From Perkinsus marinus ATCC 50983 (taxonomy: Eukaryota > Perkinsozoa > Perkinsida > Perkinsidae): a DNA stretch of 64,000 nt. The stretch covers positions 67,172 to 131,171 of the forward strand of contig NW_003210279.1 of the NCBI RefSeq assembly GCF_000006405.1, written 5' to 3'. The notes below the pieces were generated by a model, which was not told the DNA's origin, searched no databases, and saw nothing but the letters and a program-made list of their open reading frames with translations. Made by a program: the position numbers and the translations under genes. Below are positions 12,408 through 23,907 of this stretch, in pieces (position 1 is the stretch's first letter; every line of letters starts with the position of its first letter).

Positions 12408-13498
12408 AGTTCCACTGTTGCGTAGCGGTACCTGAATAAGTCTTTCAACGGCATTGGCCGTCGATAGCCATCTGGTTGCTGCCACCTCTATCAGACCTTT
12501 GTACCGCTCGTGGGGTTCTCTCAACTCAGCTGACGCTGCCTTGAGCATGCTCAACTTCTTATTTGACTTAGAAAAGAGGGAATACAGTGATTGAATACTA
12601 TCAAGGCAATCGCTCACCATAGGATGTGGGCCGCGAGCAACAGTGCGAGCCACTAGTTGCAGACGATGGGCCCTACAATGCACGAACTTTACATTCGACC
12701 CCCAATTTTGTAAGATCTTTCCATATATCGAGGTTGCTATCGAAACAGAAGCACGATGATCGATAGTAAAGTTAATGGAGTCTATAACATCGGTGCTTGT
12801 TGTAGTGGACCGGTAGGTGGCATTGAGAGGCCTTGTTGCCGCGAAGGTCGCTAGTCTTGGGCACACCCGATAGAGAAGGTCCAAAAGAGTAGGGTACTTC
12901 GTGGTATGAGGAATCTCTTCCTTAACCAAGTAGAATAGAGCCTCAATGTACAGCTTCATACCCTCTTTCTCGGTACTCAACTGGTCGAGCTTTGTCTTTG
13001 ACGCGACTGCCCTCATAAGCTCACCAGCATTCCTAATAGGAATTTCCTATAATGCCCAGTGCCAGCGGCAACGTCGGCACGTGTGACAAGGGCTTTATGG
13101 GCCGGATCGTTCGCATGACTAGCAGCCTTACGCCCCGGCTGCTGAGTCTTGGTTACTAGCCGGCCAACAAAAGGCTTGGTGGAAAAATCAGCAACCACAG
13201 AGTCCCCCTGCAAAAAGGCCGGGCGGCATATGCGGCAGTAGAAGCCTTCGGGAGTTTCAATCAACCAATCCTGGTGCTCAGATCTGAATGTAGTAACCTT
13301 TCTCCGTTTTTGATCTGGCTGATCTCCGGGCTCAATGGCATCTATGACCGGCTGAGCATCCCCAGTGGAAGTAGACTCTAGATTAGTAGGGAGTTCAACA
13401 TGAGCCGGAATGGGACTTTCAGGGACAGGTTGAGAGGACGAGGACGATGAACCACCCTTAGACTTCATGTTCTCGAAGTACTCTTTGATGTTCTGCAT
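11382..13498 (-). mobile_element. hAT-family transposase with BED-type zinc finger, nearly intact
   Basis: DNA transposase of the hAT superfamily. Exon 1 (13498 to about 13030) starts MQNIKEYFENMKSKGG, has a Ser-rich linker and a BED-like finger (YCRICR, then HANDPAHKAL). The next part (13016-12432) contains the RNase-H-fold region (FTIDHRASVSIATSIYGKIL, VHCRAHRLQLVART, TRWLSTANAVERLIQ). An 81-nt intron (12431-12351) carries a (CTA)n microsatellite, and the joined frame continues VLPIVLRTLDKIS. The last exon (12350-11382) ends in the dimerisation motif LPSSTASVERCFSSTTRLAS. The join between exons 1 and 2 near 13015-13030 needs a short intron or a one-base frameshift that I could not settle. 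It lies between the two C2 paralogs. Terminal repeats were not found. Confidence 0.85.
12358..12406 (+). repeat. (AGT)n microsatellite inside a transposase intron
   Basis: About 16 uninterrupted AGT triplets lying wholly within the 81-nt hAT intron, where the transcribed strand reads (CTA)n just before the TTGTAG acceptor. Confidence 0.9.
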
Positions 13499-14191
13499 GC
13501 TGCAAAGTTGAAAACGCTAGCTGACACTAAAGGCGCATCCAATGAGGTACATCTAAATGGTGGCACTCAAAAGACTTGCCTAGTGCATGCTGCACGCATG
13601 CGCTTTCTACTATGCGCGGCACAAGGTTCTCGCGCGCAAAGACGATCGATGCTAAGCTCATTAACTGTAGGACTTATATAGAAAGTTCGCAAGGGTTTGA
13701 ACAACCTTATTGACTCTCATGTTGCGACTGCGACCTTGAGAGGAAGATATAAGGGGTTCTCGCCTAGAACTTCTTGGGATGCATTAATATAGTCTAGCTG
13801 CTAGCAAACTGGATCCGTGTGCGTATGCGTGCAGTGCACCCCACGCACCAGGTGCGTCGCACCTCAAGTGCGCACTAGTCGAGTGCACTACCGCACACGA
13901 TCCCCGCACTCTGGCGCCACCTCAGCTATCATGAACGCACTCATGAGTGCATGGCGCGCACCTTGGATAAAGCCAAGAACACCTTTAAGGTGTTCTTGGC
14001 CCAAGTCGGCTACAGACTTGAGAGCTACTAACGTCCAACGTGATGTATTTAATGTTCTCATTAGAGTACGCAAGCACTAAGGAGACATCTGTACGCTGCG
14101 AGGAGCAGACTTTATCTGCTGCGCTCACGTTATCGAGCATCAATATTCTCTGCCGCTCTTCATCTTTCTCGTACTGCCAGTTGTTTTTTTC
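13499..14191. other. intergenic between hAT element and C2 paralog B
   Basis: No gene. Rich in short GTGCGC/GCACGC motifs (13575-13635 and 13815-13900) similar in style to hAT subterminal repeats. Holds the perfect palindrome at 13972-14000. Confidence 0.45.
13972..14000. repeat. perfect 14-bp-arm palindrome
   Basis: GCCAAGAACACCTT, a single T, then its exact reverse complement. It could form a stable hairpin; function unknown. Confidence 0.85.
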
Positions 14192-17100
14192 ATGGGTAGT
14201 TCATCAACAACAACAAACAAAGTCGAGAATGATGATAAGAAGAACGATCTCGTGCGGCTCAGTACCAAGGACTTTCAAGGGATTGCACTTGATAAATGGG
14301 TCGAAAATAACGACAACTTCTGCAATCATTGCAGGGGTCGTATAGGGAGATTCAGGAGGTACTGAGAAAGGGGAAAAACCTAAAGGAGTCTCGAAACTAT
14401 CATATTATCTCTATGGGCGAGAGGGTTGATCCCTGACGCGCGCCCTCATCGATATATGATAGGTTGGGTTACTCTTTGGGTGGCATTATGTCTTTGACAT
14501 ATATAGACTTCGGGGGATAGTCTTCCCGATTCCGTGATGGTGTGTTGAAGGTGTTGATTATTTTTCTCAGAGCCTACCGTTGCTCTAAATGTAACAATAT
14601 CGTGTGTCATAACTGTTTGGAGACTGGAAGGTTTATTGGTCCGAAAATTTGCAAGAGGTAATATCTCATTGCTAAGCCCGATTTTCTCTTGCCTAAGTTG
14701 CTCGTAGCAGATGTTTCAAGGGGGAGGAGATAAGTAACTCCAAGCTATTGGAAAGCCGTTCCTTTTCGGCGGTGTCGGGATCTTTGGCCTCGGCACCCGA
14801 TCAAGGTAGAGTATCGAGCGAATATCGAGCGCTATCTCACTATTTAGACTCGAAAATCATCCCAGCATCAGGGATCTCGTCGTGCAGTGATCCACCGAGC
14901 ACAGCGGTGACCGATATACCGGTGGTTCAGGCTACACTAGCTTATCAGCCTAGAAAACTACCAAGTATCTGGAGGCAGGCAAAGGTCATGTCTGATGGAC
15001 AGAAGTACATAGACCCTCATGACCCAACAGGTAGTGTACTATGGGTAGTAGTGGATCCATGCTTGCTACATGATGGGTACAGTTTAGTGAAGTGGACATC
15101 GGAGATACTCTCGTAGCGCATTTATCGATCTCGATTCCCCTGTTTGCCAAACGGCGTTTGGGGCGGCTATGCCACCCTAGGACACAAGCTCTCCGTTAAT
15201 CGTTCGCGTGGGGGCCAAACAAAAGTTCCGGGATAGGCTGACTGGGTTCCACATGTCGTCGAAAGTAGAGTTACTTGGGTGTTGCCGATAGAATTAATTA
15301 GTGGCATAGTTGCCCCGGCTGGAGGAATTACTTGTACTCATGCATATGTTGACGTGGCATAGTTGCCCCGGGCGGGGGAATTACTTGTACTAATGCATAT
15401 GTTGACGTGGCATAGTTGCCCCGGCTGGGGGATTTACTTGTACTAATGCATATGTTGACGTGGCATAGTTGCCCCGACTGGAGGAATTACTTGTACTAAT
15501 GCATATGTTGACGTGGCATAGTTGCCCCGGCTGGAGGAATTACTTGTACTAATGCATATGTCGACGTGGCATAGCTGCCCCGGCTGGAGGAATTACTTGT
15601 ACTAATGCATATGTTGACGTGGCATAGTTGCCCCGGCTGGAGAATTTACTTGTACTAATGCATATGTTGACGTGGCATAGTTGCCCCGGCTGGAGGATTT
15701 ACTTGTACTAATGCATATGTTGACGTGGCATAGTTGCCCCGGCTGGAGGAATTACTTGTACTGATGCATATGTTGACGTGGCATAGTTGCCCCGGCTGGA
15801 GGATTTACTTGTACTAATGCATATGTTGACGTGGCATAGTTGCCCCGGCTGGAGGATTTACTTGTACTAATGCATATGTTGACGTGGCATAGTTGCCCCG
15901 GCTGGAGGATTTACTTGTACTAATGCATATGTTGACGTGGCATAGTTGCCCCGGCTGGAGGAATTACTTGTACTGATGCATATGTTGACGTGGCATAGTT
16001 GCCCCGGCTGGAGGATTTACTTATACTAATGCATATGTTGACGTGGCACAGTTGCCTCGGCTGGAGGAAATACTTGTACAATGGTATATCTTAGGGTGGC
16101 ATAGTTGCCCCGGCTGGAGGAAATACTTGTACAATGGTATATCTTAGGGTGGCATAGTTGCCCCTAGTGAGAGCGAATTAGACCTTGAAAATCTCTTAAA
16201 AAGTGTGTTAGTGTAGAATCCGACTCTTGTTGTTCCCTATCCTCGCCTAATGACCTCGATGAGTATCAACACGTGCCACACTGCTTACGGTGTATCTAGG
16301 CATTCTTACTTGCTGTCCGATACGGACGGGTTCTCTAGGCGTTCTAACCTTCACTCGGATTCGGACGGCATCTCTAGGCGTTGTTGCCTTCAGTCCGATT
16401 CGGATGGGATCTCTACGCGTTGTTAAACATTCGTGTCATAGAAGCGAGGGGTCTCAGAGCAGCCGACACCAACGTCTTTGGCCGAAAGTATAGTTCTGAT
16501 CCCTACTGTGTGTTATCAGTGGATAAGGATAAGGTAGGCTACTTCAACTTTTCACCATTGGCGCTGAATTGTCATGGCTTGACTCCCCAGTAGACGAAGA
16601 TATCCTAAGAATCATTTTGCTCTTTCAGATAGTTCGGCGAACACCCTACATGAAGCACACGTTACAGCCTGTCTGGAACTACGTGTGCTCAACGATGGTG
16701 TTGAAGACACCAAGTCAAATATTGCAAGTGGAAGTGTAGGACGGTTGAGCAAGGTTCGATCCCTGCATACTGCAAATTAGGTTCGATCGGGATGTAGCAT
16801 CGTCTGATGACGTGATCGGTAGAGGAATCCTCGACTTGTCCACTCTCCGTCACGACCAGCCTGTCGATGGTTGGGTGCCTCTTTCATACCATGGTATCAA
16901 TGACATGCCTTTCAATACGAAGTGTTCCTCTCCTTGTATCTCAGGCAAACCGGCGGGTGCTGTTCGATTAGAGGTTGAATTCAGCTTTACTGTGATCTCG
17001 GAGGTGGCCGCGTATATGAAACGTTATATGCTGGCTGAGGCTCAGCCTAAAGACAGACCAAAGTTCGATGTTAATGCTCTTTATGGCCCTGGCATGTAGT

Positions 17101-18310
17101 AATGGATGAAGCACTGGACTCACCTCATCGCCGCTTATCTATGGGCTTGATTCTTGCTGAATATCTGAGTTGAATTTCGGTTCATGCCTAGCGAAGATTT
17201 TAGTAGGATCGATGAATGATAACCTATCTGTCAGGTACATCCTGGAGACACTATGGACAGATACCTTGAAGGGTCTACTCATGGGTTTCTTCTACCCGAT
17301 ATTCGAGTGGAATAGTTGGTGGCAGTCTGTTTTAGTATGGGTGCTGTATCTTTATGCTTGGTAATATACATCGGGACGGTTTCTCGACGCTACTACGTTA
17401 AAATGACCGCTGAAGCTTTACTGCATCGCGAAATTACCGCTTCGCGGCCCAGTTCGTCATACAGTATCTTTGTACTCGTTCCCTGCCGTCTGGGGAAAGC
17501 GTCTGTGGGGAATTAATCGGTCTTCGGACGCAGTCTCGGGTTTTCTCAGTTGCTTCGTGGAGTATTGGCCAGCGGCACTATGCTGGGGAGTTGCAGCTTT
17601 GATGGGACGTAATAAGATGATGTCTGCTTACAAGAAGGCTTCCGATCAAGAGTCCTCCATCAGTAGACATGGCAGTATGGCCTTCGTCGCTTTGGATGGT
17701 AATAGCTCATGCTCGTCTCACGGTTGGTTTGAACTAGGTGAACTGTCAGTGTATGTGAAAATTTCTTCAATTCCGCGTACTCGAGGTGGTTTCTTATGAT
17801 CATCTGAGACCGTTCAGGTTTTACTTGTTTGTTTCAGACGATGATGAAGAGAAGTCGATCAACGCCTTAGTGCGTAGTTTCACCCAGTTGTCCCCTACCT
17901 GGCTTAAGGATACAGCAGCCCGGTTCCAGCGGCCTCTCAGGATTCTCGCCGATTCCTTAGACTTCGCGCAAGATTTACTCATGTGGAGGTGAAGTTGAAG
18001 CATGATTGACAGGGTACGGAGTGTATCTTTTAGGGACCCTTTGTCGAAGCCAGTGTTCTACATATTGGTGGTATCCGGCTTGGTGCTTTGCCGTTTGTCA
18101 TTTGGTATGGTGATGGGTATACTAGGAAGTGCCGTGATGATGATACACTCTCCCTTAAGGGGCCTCCTTAGTGGCATTTCGGCATCAGTCCACACAGTAA
18201 CACTAAAACAATATCGTGAGTTCTTTCCATTTCCGATCCGAAGCCCTCTTGCGAGTTATTGGATGCTCCTGGGTATTTCAGGTTTTTACGCGGAACCAAA
18301 GCTTGGATGA
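14192..18310 (+). CDS. FYVE-like zinc finger / C2 / membrane-hairpin protein, copy B
   Basis: Paralog of the gene at 8.2-10.6 kb. Exons 14192-14358, 14571-14657, 14711-15030, 16394-16533, 16629-16735, 16781-16893, 16945-17095, 17235-17360, 17550-17737, 17838-17988, 18034-18215 and 18282-18310 sum to 1761 nt, 586 aa. N-terminal finger FCNHC, then CSKC, CHNC and CKRC; C2 domain RFGWDLYALLNIRVIEARGL with SSDPY, QPVWNY and FDRDVASSDDVIG; linker KFDVNALYGPGM shared almost exactly with copy A; membrane segments around SVLVWVLYLYAW and YWPAALCWGVAALM; C-terminal hairpin VFYILVVSGLVLCRL. The intron before the C2 exon (15031-16393) is 1.36 kb and holds a 53-bp satellite plus a 39-bp repeat at the acceptor. 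The last exon is uncertain; an alternative basic tail ends at 18465. Confidence 0.85.
15160..15176 (+). repeat. single inverted copy of the satellite core
   Basis: GGGGCGGCTATGCCACC: one isolated core of the 53-bp satellite in the opposite orientation to the adjacent array, in the same intron. Confidence 0.7.
15301..16167 (+). repeat. 53-bp satellite array 1 (intronic)
   Basis: About 16 tandem units of 53 bp, starting GTGGCATAGTTGCCCC and containing GTACTAATGCATATG. Units are highly alike, with scattered single-base changes (GCTGGAGGAATT versus GCTGGAGGATTT). The last two units change to ACAATGGTATATCTTAGG. The array lies completely inside the 1363-nt intron of copy B. Each unit carries TACTAAT, which looks like a splicing branch point; that is an observation only. 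Confidence 0.95.
16295..16424 (+). repeat. 39-bp tandem repeat spanning an intron/exon junction
   Basis: TCTAGG/TCTACG landmarks occur at 16295, 16334, 16373 and 16412, exactly 39 bp (13 codons) apart. The last copy is the real start of the C2 exon (acceptor CTTCAG then VRFGWDLYALLN). The upstream copies resemble it but have lost the AG (CTTCAC, TTGCTG). Confidence 0.85.
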
Positions 18311-19333
18311 ACAGAGAGAACAGTCTCTTACCTCATTGTGACATATCACATTGTAGCGACGACTACCGGCAGTTGGTCATACGCCGCCTAGCGAAAGACG
18401 CACGACGCACTCAAGCGAGTTCAGCGTCGAATCAGCCGTCTCCACATAAACCGGCAGCCGGGTGAACTTCGGCAGCGTCACGTATCGCGAAAAGTGACGT
18501 GATAGCTTCTTACAGTCCCGGCAACTTGTTAACTCTCCGAACGATATTTTTGTAAGCATACGATGTACGACCCTCATGTGCCGTTGGTCCATTTTTCTGG
18601 TTTTTACTCTTCAGCGGCTGAACTTCAGCTGATTCTTAAATTACTTGGGTTGGCGAAATGCACCATTAGTTAGCATTGTTCTTATTGGTTCGATTGACAA
18701 TTATCGTTATTGTCGTTATACCACCGCACTGTGTTCAGTTCCTCGTAAACTGGCGAGTGCCACTCACCGAGTGGTACAGACCTTGATAGTATATCACCAT
18801 CATTGCGAGATCTGGATATTGGAAGATTCGTTGAACGAGGGTTGTCGACGTTGAAGCACATGAAGGACTTGCGGGGTGGAGGCGCTCGAACTACATCGAC
18901 GTGACAGGCTTGGAGCAGTCAAAGCGAGCCGATCCAGCTGTCCGATTTATATCAGAGGATTGTTCTCTCTAATACAGCTTGTTATGTGTCATACAACCGA
19001 CACTCATTTTAAGGTGTCCGACCGACTGCTGTACTTGAAGGGTTCAGGCCAATCTAACATCCCTTCAAGGGGATATCGCCCTTCTCGTCGTCGATGACTA
19101 CATGCAAAGCTTCCCCTCATTATTCTCCGTGTACTCTCTGCGGCGAGACTCTCTCCTAGATTTGCTCTTTAAGCTCGACGATTTCGGCCAACTGCGCTCA
19201 CGCGGTCGTCTGCTCCACGTTAGTTTTGCCTGCCATTCTGGTTTTCTGGTTTACAAGAACAGACTAACTCTAGCAGCTCGTTATTGACAAAGGTCAAGGG
19301 CTACACAAGACGAGTCTCAATATTCGAGTCCAT
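18311..19333. other. intergenic, nothing recognised
   Basis: Possible alternative 3' end of copy B to 18465; otherwise no gene seen. A short motif at about 18750-18775 (GGCGAGTGCCACTCACCGAG) resembles one near 11225. Confidence 0.45.
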
Positions 19334-21380
19334 TTAAAACACAGCACATAGTAGTAACATGCTTGATACTATTTCAGAGTAATGTAGTAGTATGCGAAAA
19401 GGCGAGCTCAATCTCATAGTGTACCAGCAGCGACGCTGTCGTCGCCAGAAGGCGGTATCCACGCCGGAGGATAGTAAGGCCTGAATTCGGATCAACACAT
19501 GACCAACGCTTTCCGCATTTGTTTCCAACCGGGCGACTTTATCCAACTCGTCATTGCTGACCCCTTGAGTCTGCCGTATCTTTTCTATGAGCCCCTGAGT
19601 CTTAGCAAGGCCGCTCTGGATAGCTCGGAGCACCTGAAATATATAATGGAGCCAGAGAATCAATGATGTTCCTCACAGGAGGCCGCATTCTCTCATGATT
19701 TAGACACAAGTGGGAGACTCCAGTATGAGAGAAGCCTCGACTCAAGGGACGCCTGATAACATGATTAGATCGCCGACAGCGTTGACATCAACACGGCCAA
19801 AAGACAGACGAAGCGAACCAGTCGATCGTTAAGCTTCTGATAAGAAGTTGATATCCACTGGCCTAATAATCACCAGCGAGGAGGATCGCGAATAACGAAA
19901 ATGACTCATCCCGGTCAGCATCGCATTAAAATAGTTATCAATGTGGATACTCTTTGTAAATACTCAAATCAATACTGACCAAGTTTGAAGCTCTGAGCCC
20001 GCGGCTGTCGTAGCGATGCCTCCAAAGTCAACGTGAGTGATATTGTGGAACTTTGCCAGAATGTCAACGAAGGACTCCATGTGGTCTTGGTTGAATACTC
20101 TGACGAAACGGCAGTCCCCAGCAGGGAACTTCACGAATCTACCATAGAAAATCGCTCAAACATCTTCATCGCGACCGCCTACCTGAGACTGCTAATGTCG
20201 CTCTTCCTCAATAACTCGAGAAGATCTGTCACTGCTACTTCCTCCTCGAAACACTGTAAGGAAGGAGCTCAGACGTAGCAGTAACAACCCACAACTAACC
20301 GAGTCTGGTATCGCTAAGACCTCCTTGTGGCTCTTCGGTGGAGCATCTTGTGCTAACAGTAGTACGCTGGCTGAGTGCTGTATAATGGGAGTGAGCAGTG
20401 ATAAGAACAAGGCTTGCGTTCCGGCCTCCACAGATCTCTGGAAAGTAGCTCAATGAGTAACTCAAGCTGCCGCAATCCTACCCGATTCCGTCTACGCGGT
20501 TGTTTGTCCTTCTCTATCTCATGAATCGTCTCTTTCGGGGCCTGAGGCTGCATGCGAAGACAGTTGATGAAAGGATCGGCCCTCACCGGGATCTCGCTCT
20601 TCACTGTCTCATTCGCCTCTCCAGTCCCAGCAATCTCAGCCGCATCGCGAGCCTGAAAGCAACACTTGAAACCGCAGTAAAAACTTGAACTCTATTTCAC
20701 CTCGACATTTTCAGCATGACTGAGCACCTTCGGCCTACTCCGTGGCGTCGTCTTCCTCTTCTTGTTGGCAACAGATGGTGCAGATAGAACGGGAGTCTCC
20801 ATCTGGACAGAAACCTCCCCCTACGCTCTTTCAATTTTGCAGTTCATCACATCGAGTTGAGCCTCTCTCGACTTTGATCTATTCCGCTTCTGCCCAGTCG
20901 CTCTAACTGAAGGCCTAGCCGCTTCAGCCGTACGTGATGGTGCTGTTGACGGAGAGAGAGCAAGAGGCCAGTCGTCATCCGCAGTGCACTGTGAACCTAC
21001 CATCGTTTCAAGAACGCCTATCGTGGATGGAAATGGAGTCTCACCTTCGAGCATAGAACAAGAGAAGTCACTCAAGTGAGCAACCCACTGCGCAGTTGCG
21101 TTGTTGACGAACCTGTCAGTTCTCTGAGCGACACTCACTTCCCACACTCCCATGTTACCTCCGTCGATGGCAGTGATCGCACTGCACCAGTGCTATGTCG
21201 TCTAACCCCAGAGACCCTTTATCGATATTATTGGGGACATTCTCAACTTGAGAAAGCTCAGCAGGAGCCGATTCCTGGTGGGAAATGCAGCGGGCTGCAG
21301 CCTTTAGAGCCAGATGACCAATCATCGAAGCTCACTTCTCCAGTATCTCCGACCGTTGTGGTCTGATCTCTACTAGCATC
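19334..21380 (-). CDS. Putative CW-type zinc-finger nuclear protein (multi-exon, model incomplete)
   Basis: Probable chromatin-associated protein. Reading exons leftwards from about 21.3 kb: an exon ending ALVQCDHCHRR (donor GTAACA near 21155); then FVNNATAQWVAHLSDFSCSMLE; then GSQCTADDDWPLALS. Together they give C-x2-C, then C, then C around a tryptophan, as in CW fingers that bind methylated histone H3K4. A basic segment follows (KRNRSKSRE; then NKKRKTTPRSRPK after a short intron). Later exons hold ARDAAEIAGTGEANE and, near 20.35-20.43 kb, a helical VEAGTQALFLSLL. The last exon (from about 19634, after a TTTCAG acceptor) has a coiled-coil-like stretch (GLIEKIRQTQG) and stops at 19334. Several middle junctions are unresolved, and the canonical first CW tryptophan is not clear. 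Confidence 0.4.
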
Positions 21381-22430
21381 AACATCGACCTGGCATTTGA
21401 TCCGAGAGGCATCGATTTGTTCCTCAGCTGTGAGACGACTCTGGGAGCAAGAGGGTCGCCACGTATAGGGGGAGTGGAGGCCTCACCACAGCTCTAGGAC
21501 CCCCTTTGGCCGGGAATATAACCTCGTTCGCGATACTCAAGCAGAGGGACTCGAGTTGAATTGTCTCCTCGGGCGAACACTGAATACTGGAAAAAAGACT
21601 ACTGTACTAGGTACCTGAGACTGTTTAGCATCGGCCTACCTCAAGAATAATATTTGACATATAGGGGGACTCTCTTTCCCATCCTCCTCGGTAGACAGGA
21701 CTTCTCGTACTGCATCCACCAAGGCACGAATCTGCCAAGACGATTACCATGTTGATGAGAGTTGGGACCGTCGAAACTCCGCAAGGAGGTCTCGATGAGA
21801 AGTAACGAACGGAAAGAGGAGGAAGAGGGAGGACACTGACCCCCTCCAGAGAGTCCAAGATCGCTATGTTCGTAAGGTGCAACTGACCCATCGGCGATCG
21901 TGCTTGCTTGGCTCGATGAGCAAAAGCCTTCAACTAAGTGATGGACAGATTATGATATGTCAGAAGAAAGCAAATGATGGGTACCAATTCAAGCAGGTCA
22001 TCTATGCTGGGTATGCTTATGCTGTCCAGGTCCACTACGAGGGACGTGCCCCAGTAAACGCTGGCGACTTCCCTGAAGCACCATTCATACAACCAACTAA
22101 AGACATACAGATACAGAATAGTCAATTGAAAGCCTATGATATCTCATTCTACTTCAATCGACCCTCGATAGAGAATATTAGCCCTAGTGAGGTGGTGACG
22201 GTGGTAGTGTGACCTACTTGAGTGCTGATAGGTCTGGCTTAGTAGGATCCTCTGGTTGTATACGATAGAGCTCCTTCAGTATCGAGGACGACGACGACGT
22301 TGTCCCTATCCCTGCTGGTGCTGCCGTTGTGTCACCACTTTGGTGAGGATGCAGAATGGCGGCGTCCTGATACATACCGGATGTAGATTACCATACCTCC
22401 CCAACAATAGTTTTAAGAAGCTTAGTCTGC
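21381..22430. other. unassigned; coding on either strand uncertain
   Basis: An open frame on + (21877-22212) and overlapping ones on - show no family signature. Minus-strand splice-like sites at about 21950 and 22100 suggest it might hold 5' exons of the CW-finger gene. Confidence 0.3.
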
Positions 22431-22830
22431 CGTGGGGGCAGCTATGCCACCGTAAGATATGACTTAGTATAATTAGTTTCTCCACTTGGGGCAACTATGC
22501 CACCGTAAGAGATATTTAGTACAATCAATTCGCTCTCATTAAGGGCAACTACGCCATCATAAGATATGACTTAGTACAATCAATTCGCTCTCATTAAGGG
22601 CAACTACGCCATCATAAGATATGACTTAGTACAATCAATTCGTTTTACTAGGGGCAACTATGCCACCCGAAGATACGCCTTAGTACAATTAATTTCTCTA
22701 TCGGGGGCAACTATGCCACCGTAAGATATGACTTAGTACAATCAATTCGTCTTACTAGGGGCAACTATGCCACCCAAAGATATGCTTCAGTGCAATTAAT
22801 TCCTCCGACCGGGGTGACTATGCCATCGGC
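22431..22830 (-). repeat. 53-bp satellite array 2
   Basis: Eight cores of GGGGCAACTATGCCACC type on + spaced about 53 bp (22435, 22488, 22542 and so on to 22811), joined by AAGATATGACTTAGTACAATC-like spacers. In reverse complement it aligns along the whole unit with array 1 (core, then TACTAA), so it is a diverged member in opposite orientation. Units are more divergent here than in array 1. Confidence 0.9.
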
Positions 22831-22888
22831 CCAGGCTGAGCAACACTCTTGCGCAGCCAAGTTTTTTCACTTAGGTCGATGATTTCGT

Positions 22889-23170
22889 TCAAGTAAGGTG
22901 AAATGAACTTCGCTGCGGAATATTAATATTTTTACCTGGGTAGCCAATAACTGATTCGAAGTAATTAATGCTGCTGCTGATGGAGACGACGACGACGAGG
23001 GCGGCTGTTTCAAACGTTTGCCTCCCCGTTGAACCATCGTGAGAGGCGATCAAAAAGAGATAACAACCGCTGAAGATAAGGTATATTCTCGCCTCCCCCA
23101 CTCGTAATGACATGACTAACTCGAAAACGACTTTGAAGGATATATAACTAGAGACAAACAGAAGCACTGC
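22889..23170 (-). CDS. Small hydrophobic protein or exon, unknown
   Basis: Open frame starting MSAPLRAVLLFVSSYISF with several hydrophobic stretches (IYLIFSGCYLFLIA; AALVVVVSI), suggesting membrane segments. A GTAAAA donor-like site follows GYPG near 22937, so it may be a 5' exon. No family recognised and no proven partner exon. Confidence 0.25.
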   Translation of the reverse strand, partial: AVLLFVSSYISFKVVFELVMSLRVGEARIYLIFSGCYLFLIASHDGSTGRQTFETAALVVVVSISSSINYFESVIGYPGKNINIPQRSSFHLT

Positions 23171-23907
23171 TCGAAGCGGAGCACTCATAGATCGTGAACA
23201 GCGACATGATTCAAGATGATGAGACTTTTGGGGGGAATGAGGAGAGATGAAGCGGGAGGATGGTATGCAAGTTGAAAATGCCGAATTGGCACCATTGTGT
23301 TGTTCATGGCATGGTCGTACAACACTGCTCGCATAATATGCGTTGCATACATGGGTCACCAATTGGATTGGAGACTCGGCTAACCGGCCCGACTTGGGTC
23401 ACCCATCCCGATGGATTCTGGCAATCCACGCTGTCTCCAGCACGCCAGTGGTGATAATGGCACTATCCAAAGCTGGAGGAAGGGCTTTGCACGTAGACTC
23501 CGATGATATCAGTCAATGATGCCAAAGAGTAATGCGAGTACCGGCCTGAACGAATCGACTCTCAAGAGAGAGAACGCAAGCGTTGACACTCACTGAGTTC
23601 TTGCTCAGCGACAGTAAAAAAGCATAATGCAACAGATTGTGAGATAAGCTTTTCGAAGAGGATGGGTAGCCATCGCTCGTCTAACTCCACCAATGAAACT
23701 ATGAGCACAGATCATCCAGCAGTTTTTTGATAGGCTCCGAAGCGATCATAGTGGAGAAGAAACGAAGCAATTAAACGGCTACAGTGAACTATTCCAGGAC
23801 AAACACAAGGCAGTTGAAGGATCTCTTATTACACAGAGGATAGTACGGATGAATCATATTAGAGATAGGAAGTATCGTAAATGGTGTCGAAGAACCGGAT
23901 TCTCTCT

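Noticed and set aside
12239-12454. Poly-Tyr, poly-Ser and poly-Leu frames around 12.36 kb
   Set aside because: Frames over the AGT microsatellite inside a 81-nt transposase intron.
15301-16167. CRISPR-like array
   Set aside because: The units are contiguous near-identical 53-mers with no unique spacers, and the host is a eukaryote; it is a satellite.
22889-23362. Minus-strand 157-aa frame read as one protein
   Set aside because: The first part lacks any protein-like character; only the region from MSAPLRAVLL onward looks plausible, so only that part is listed.
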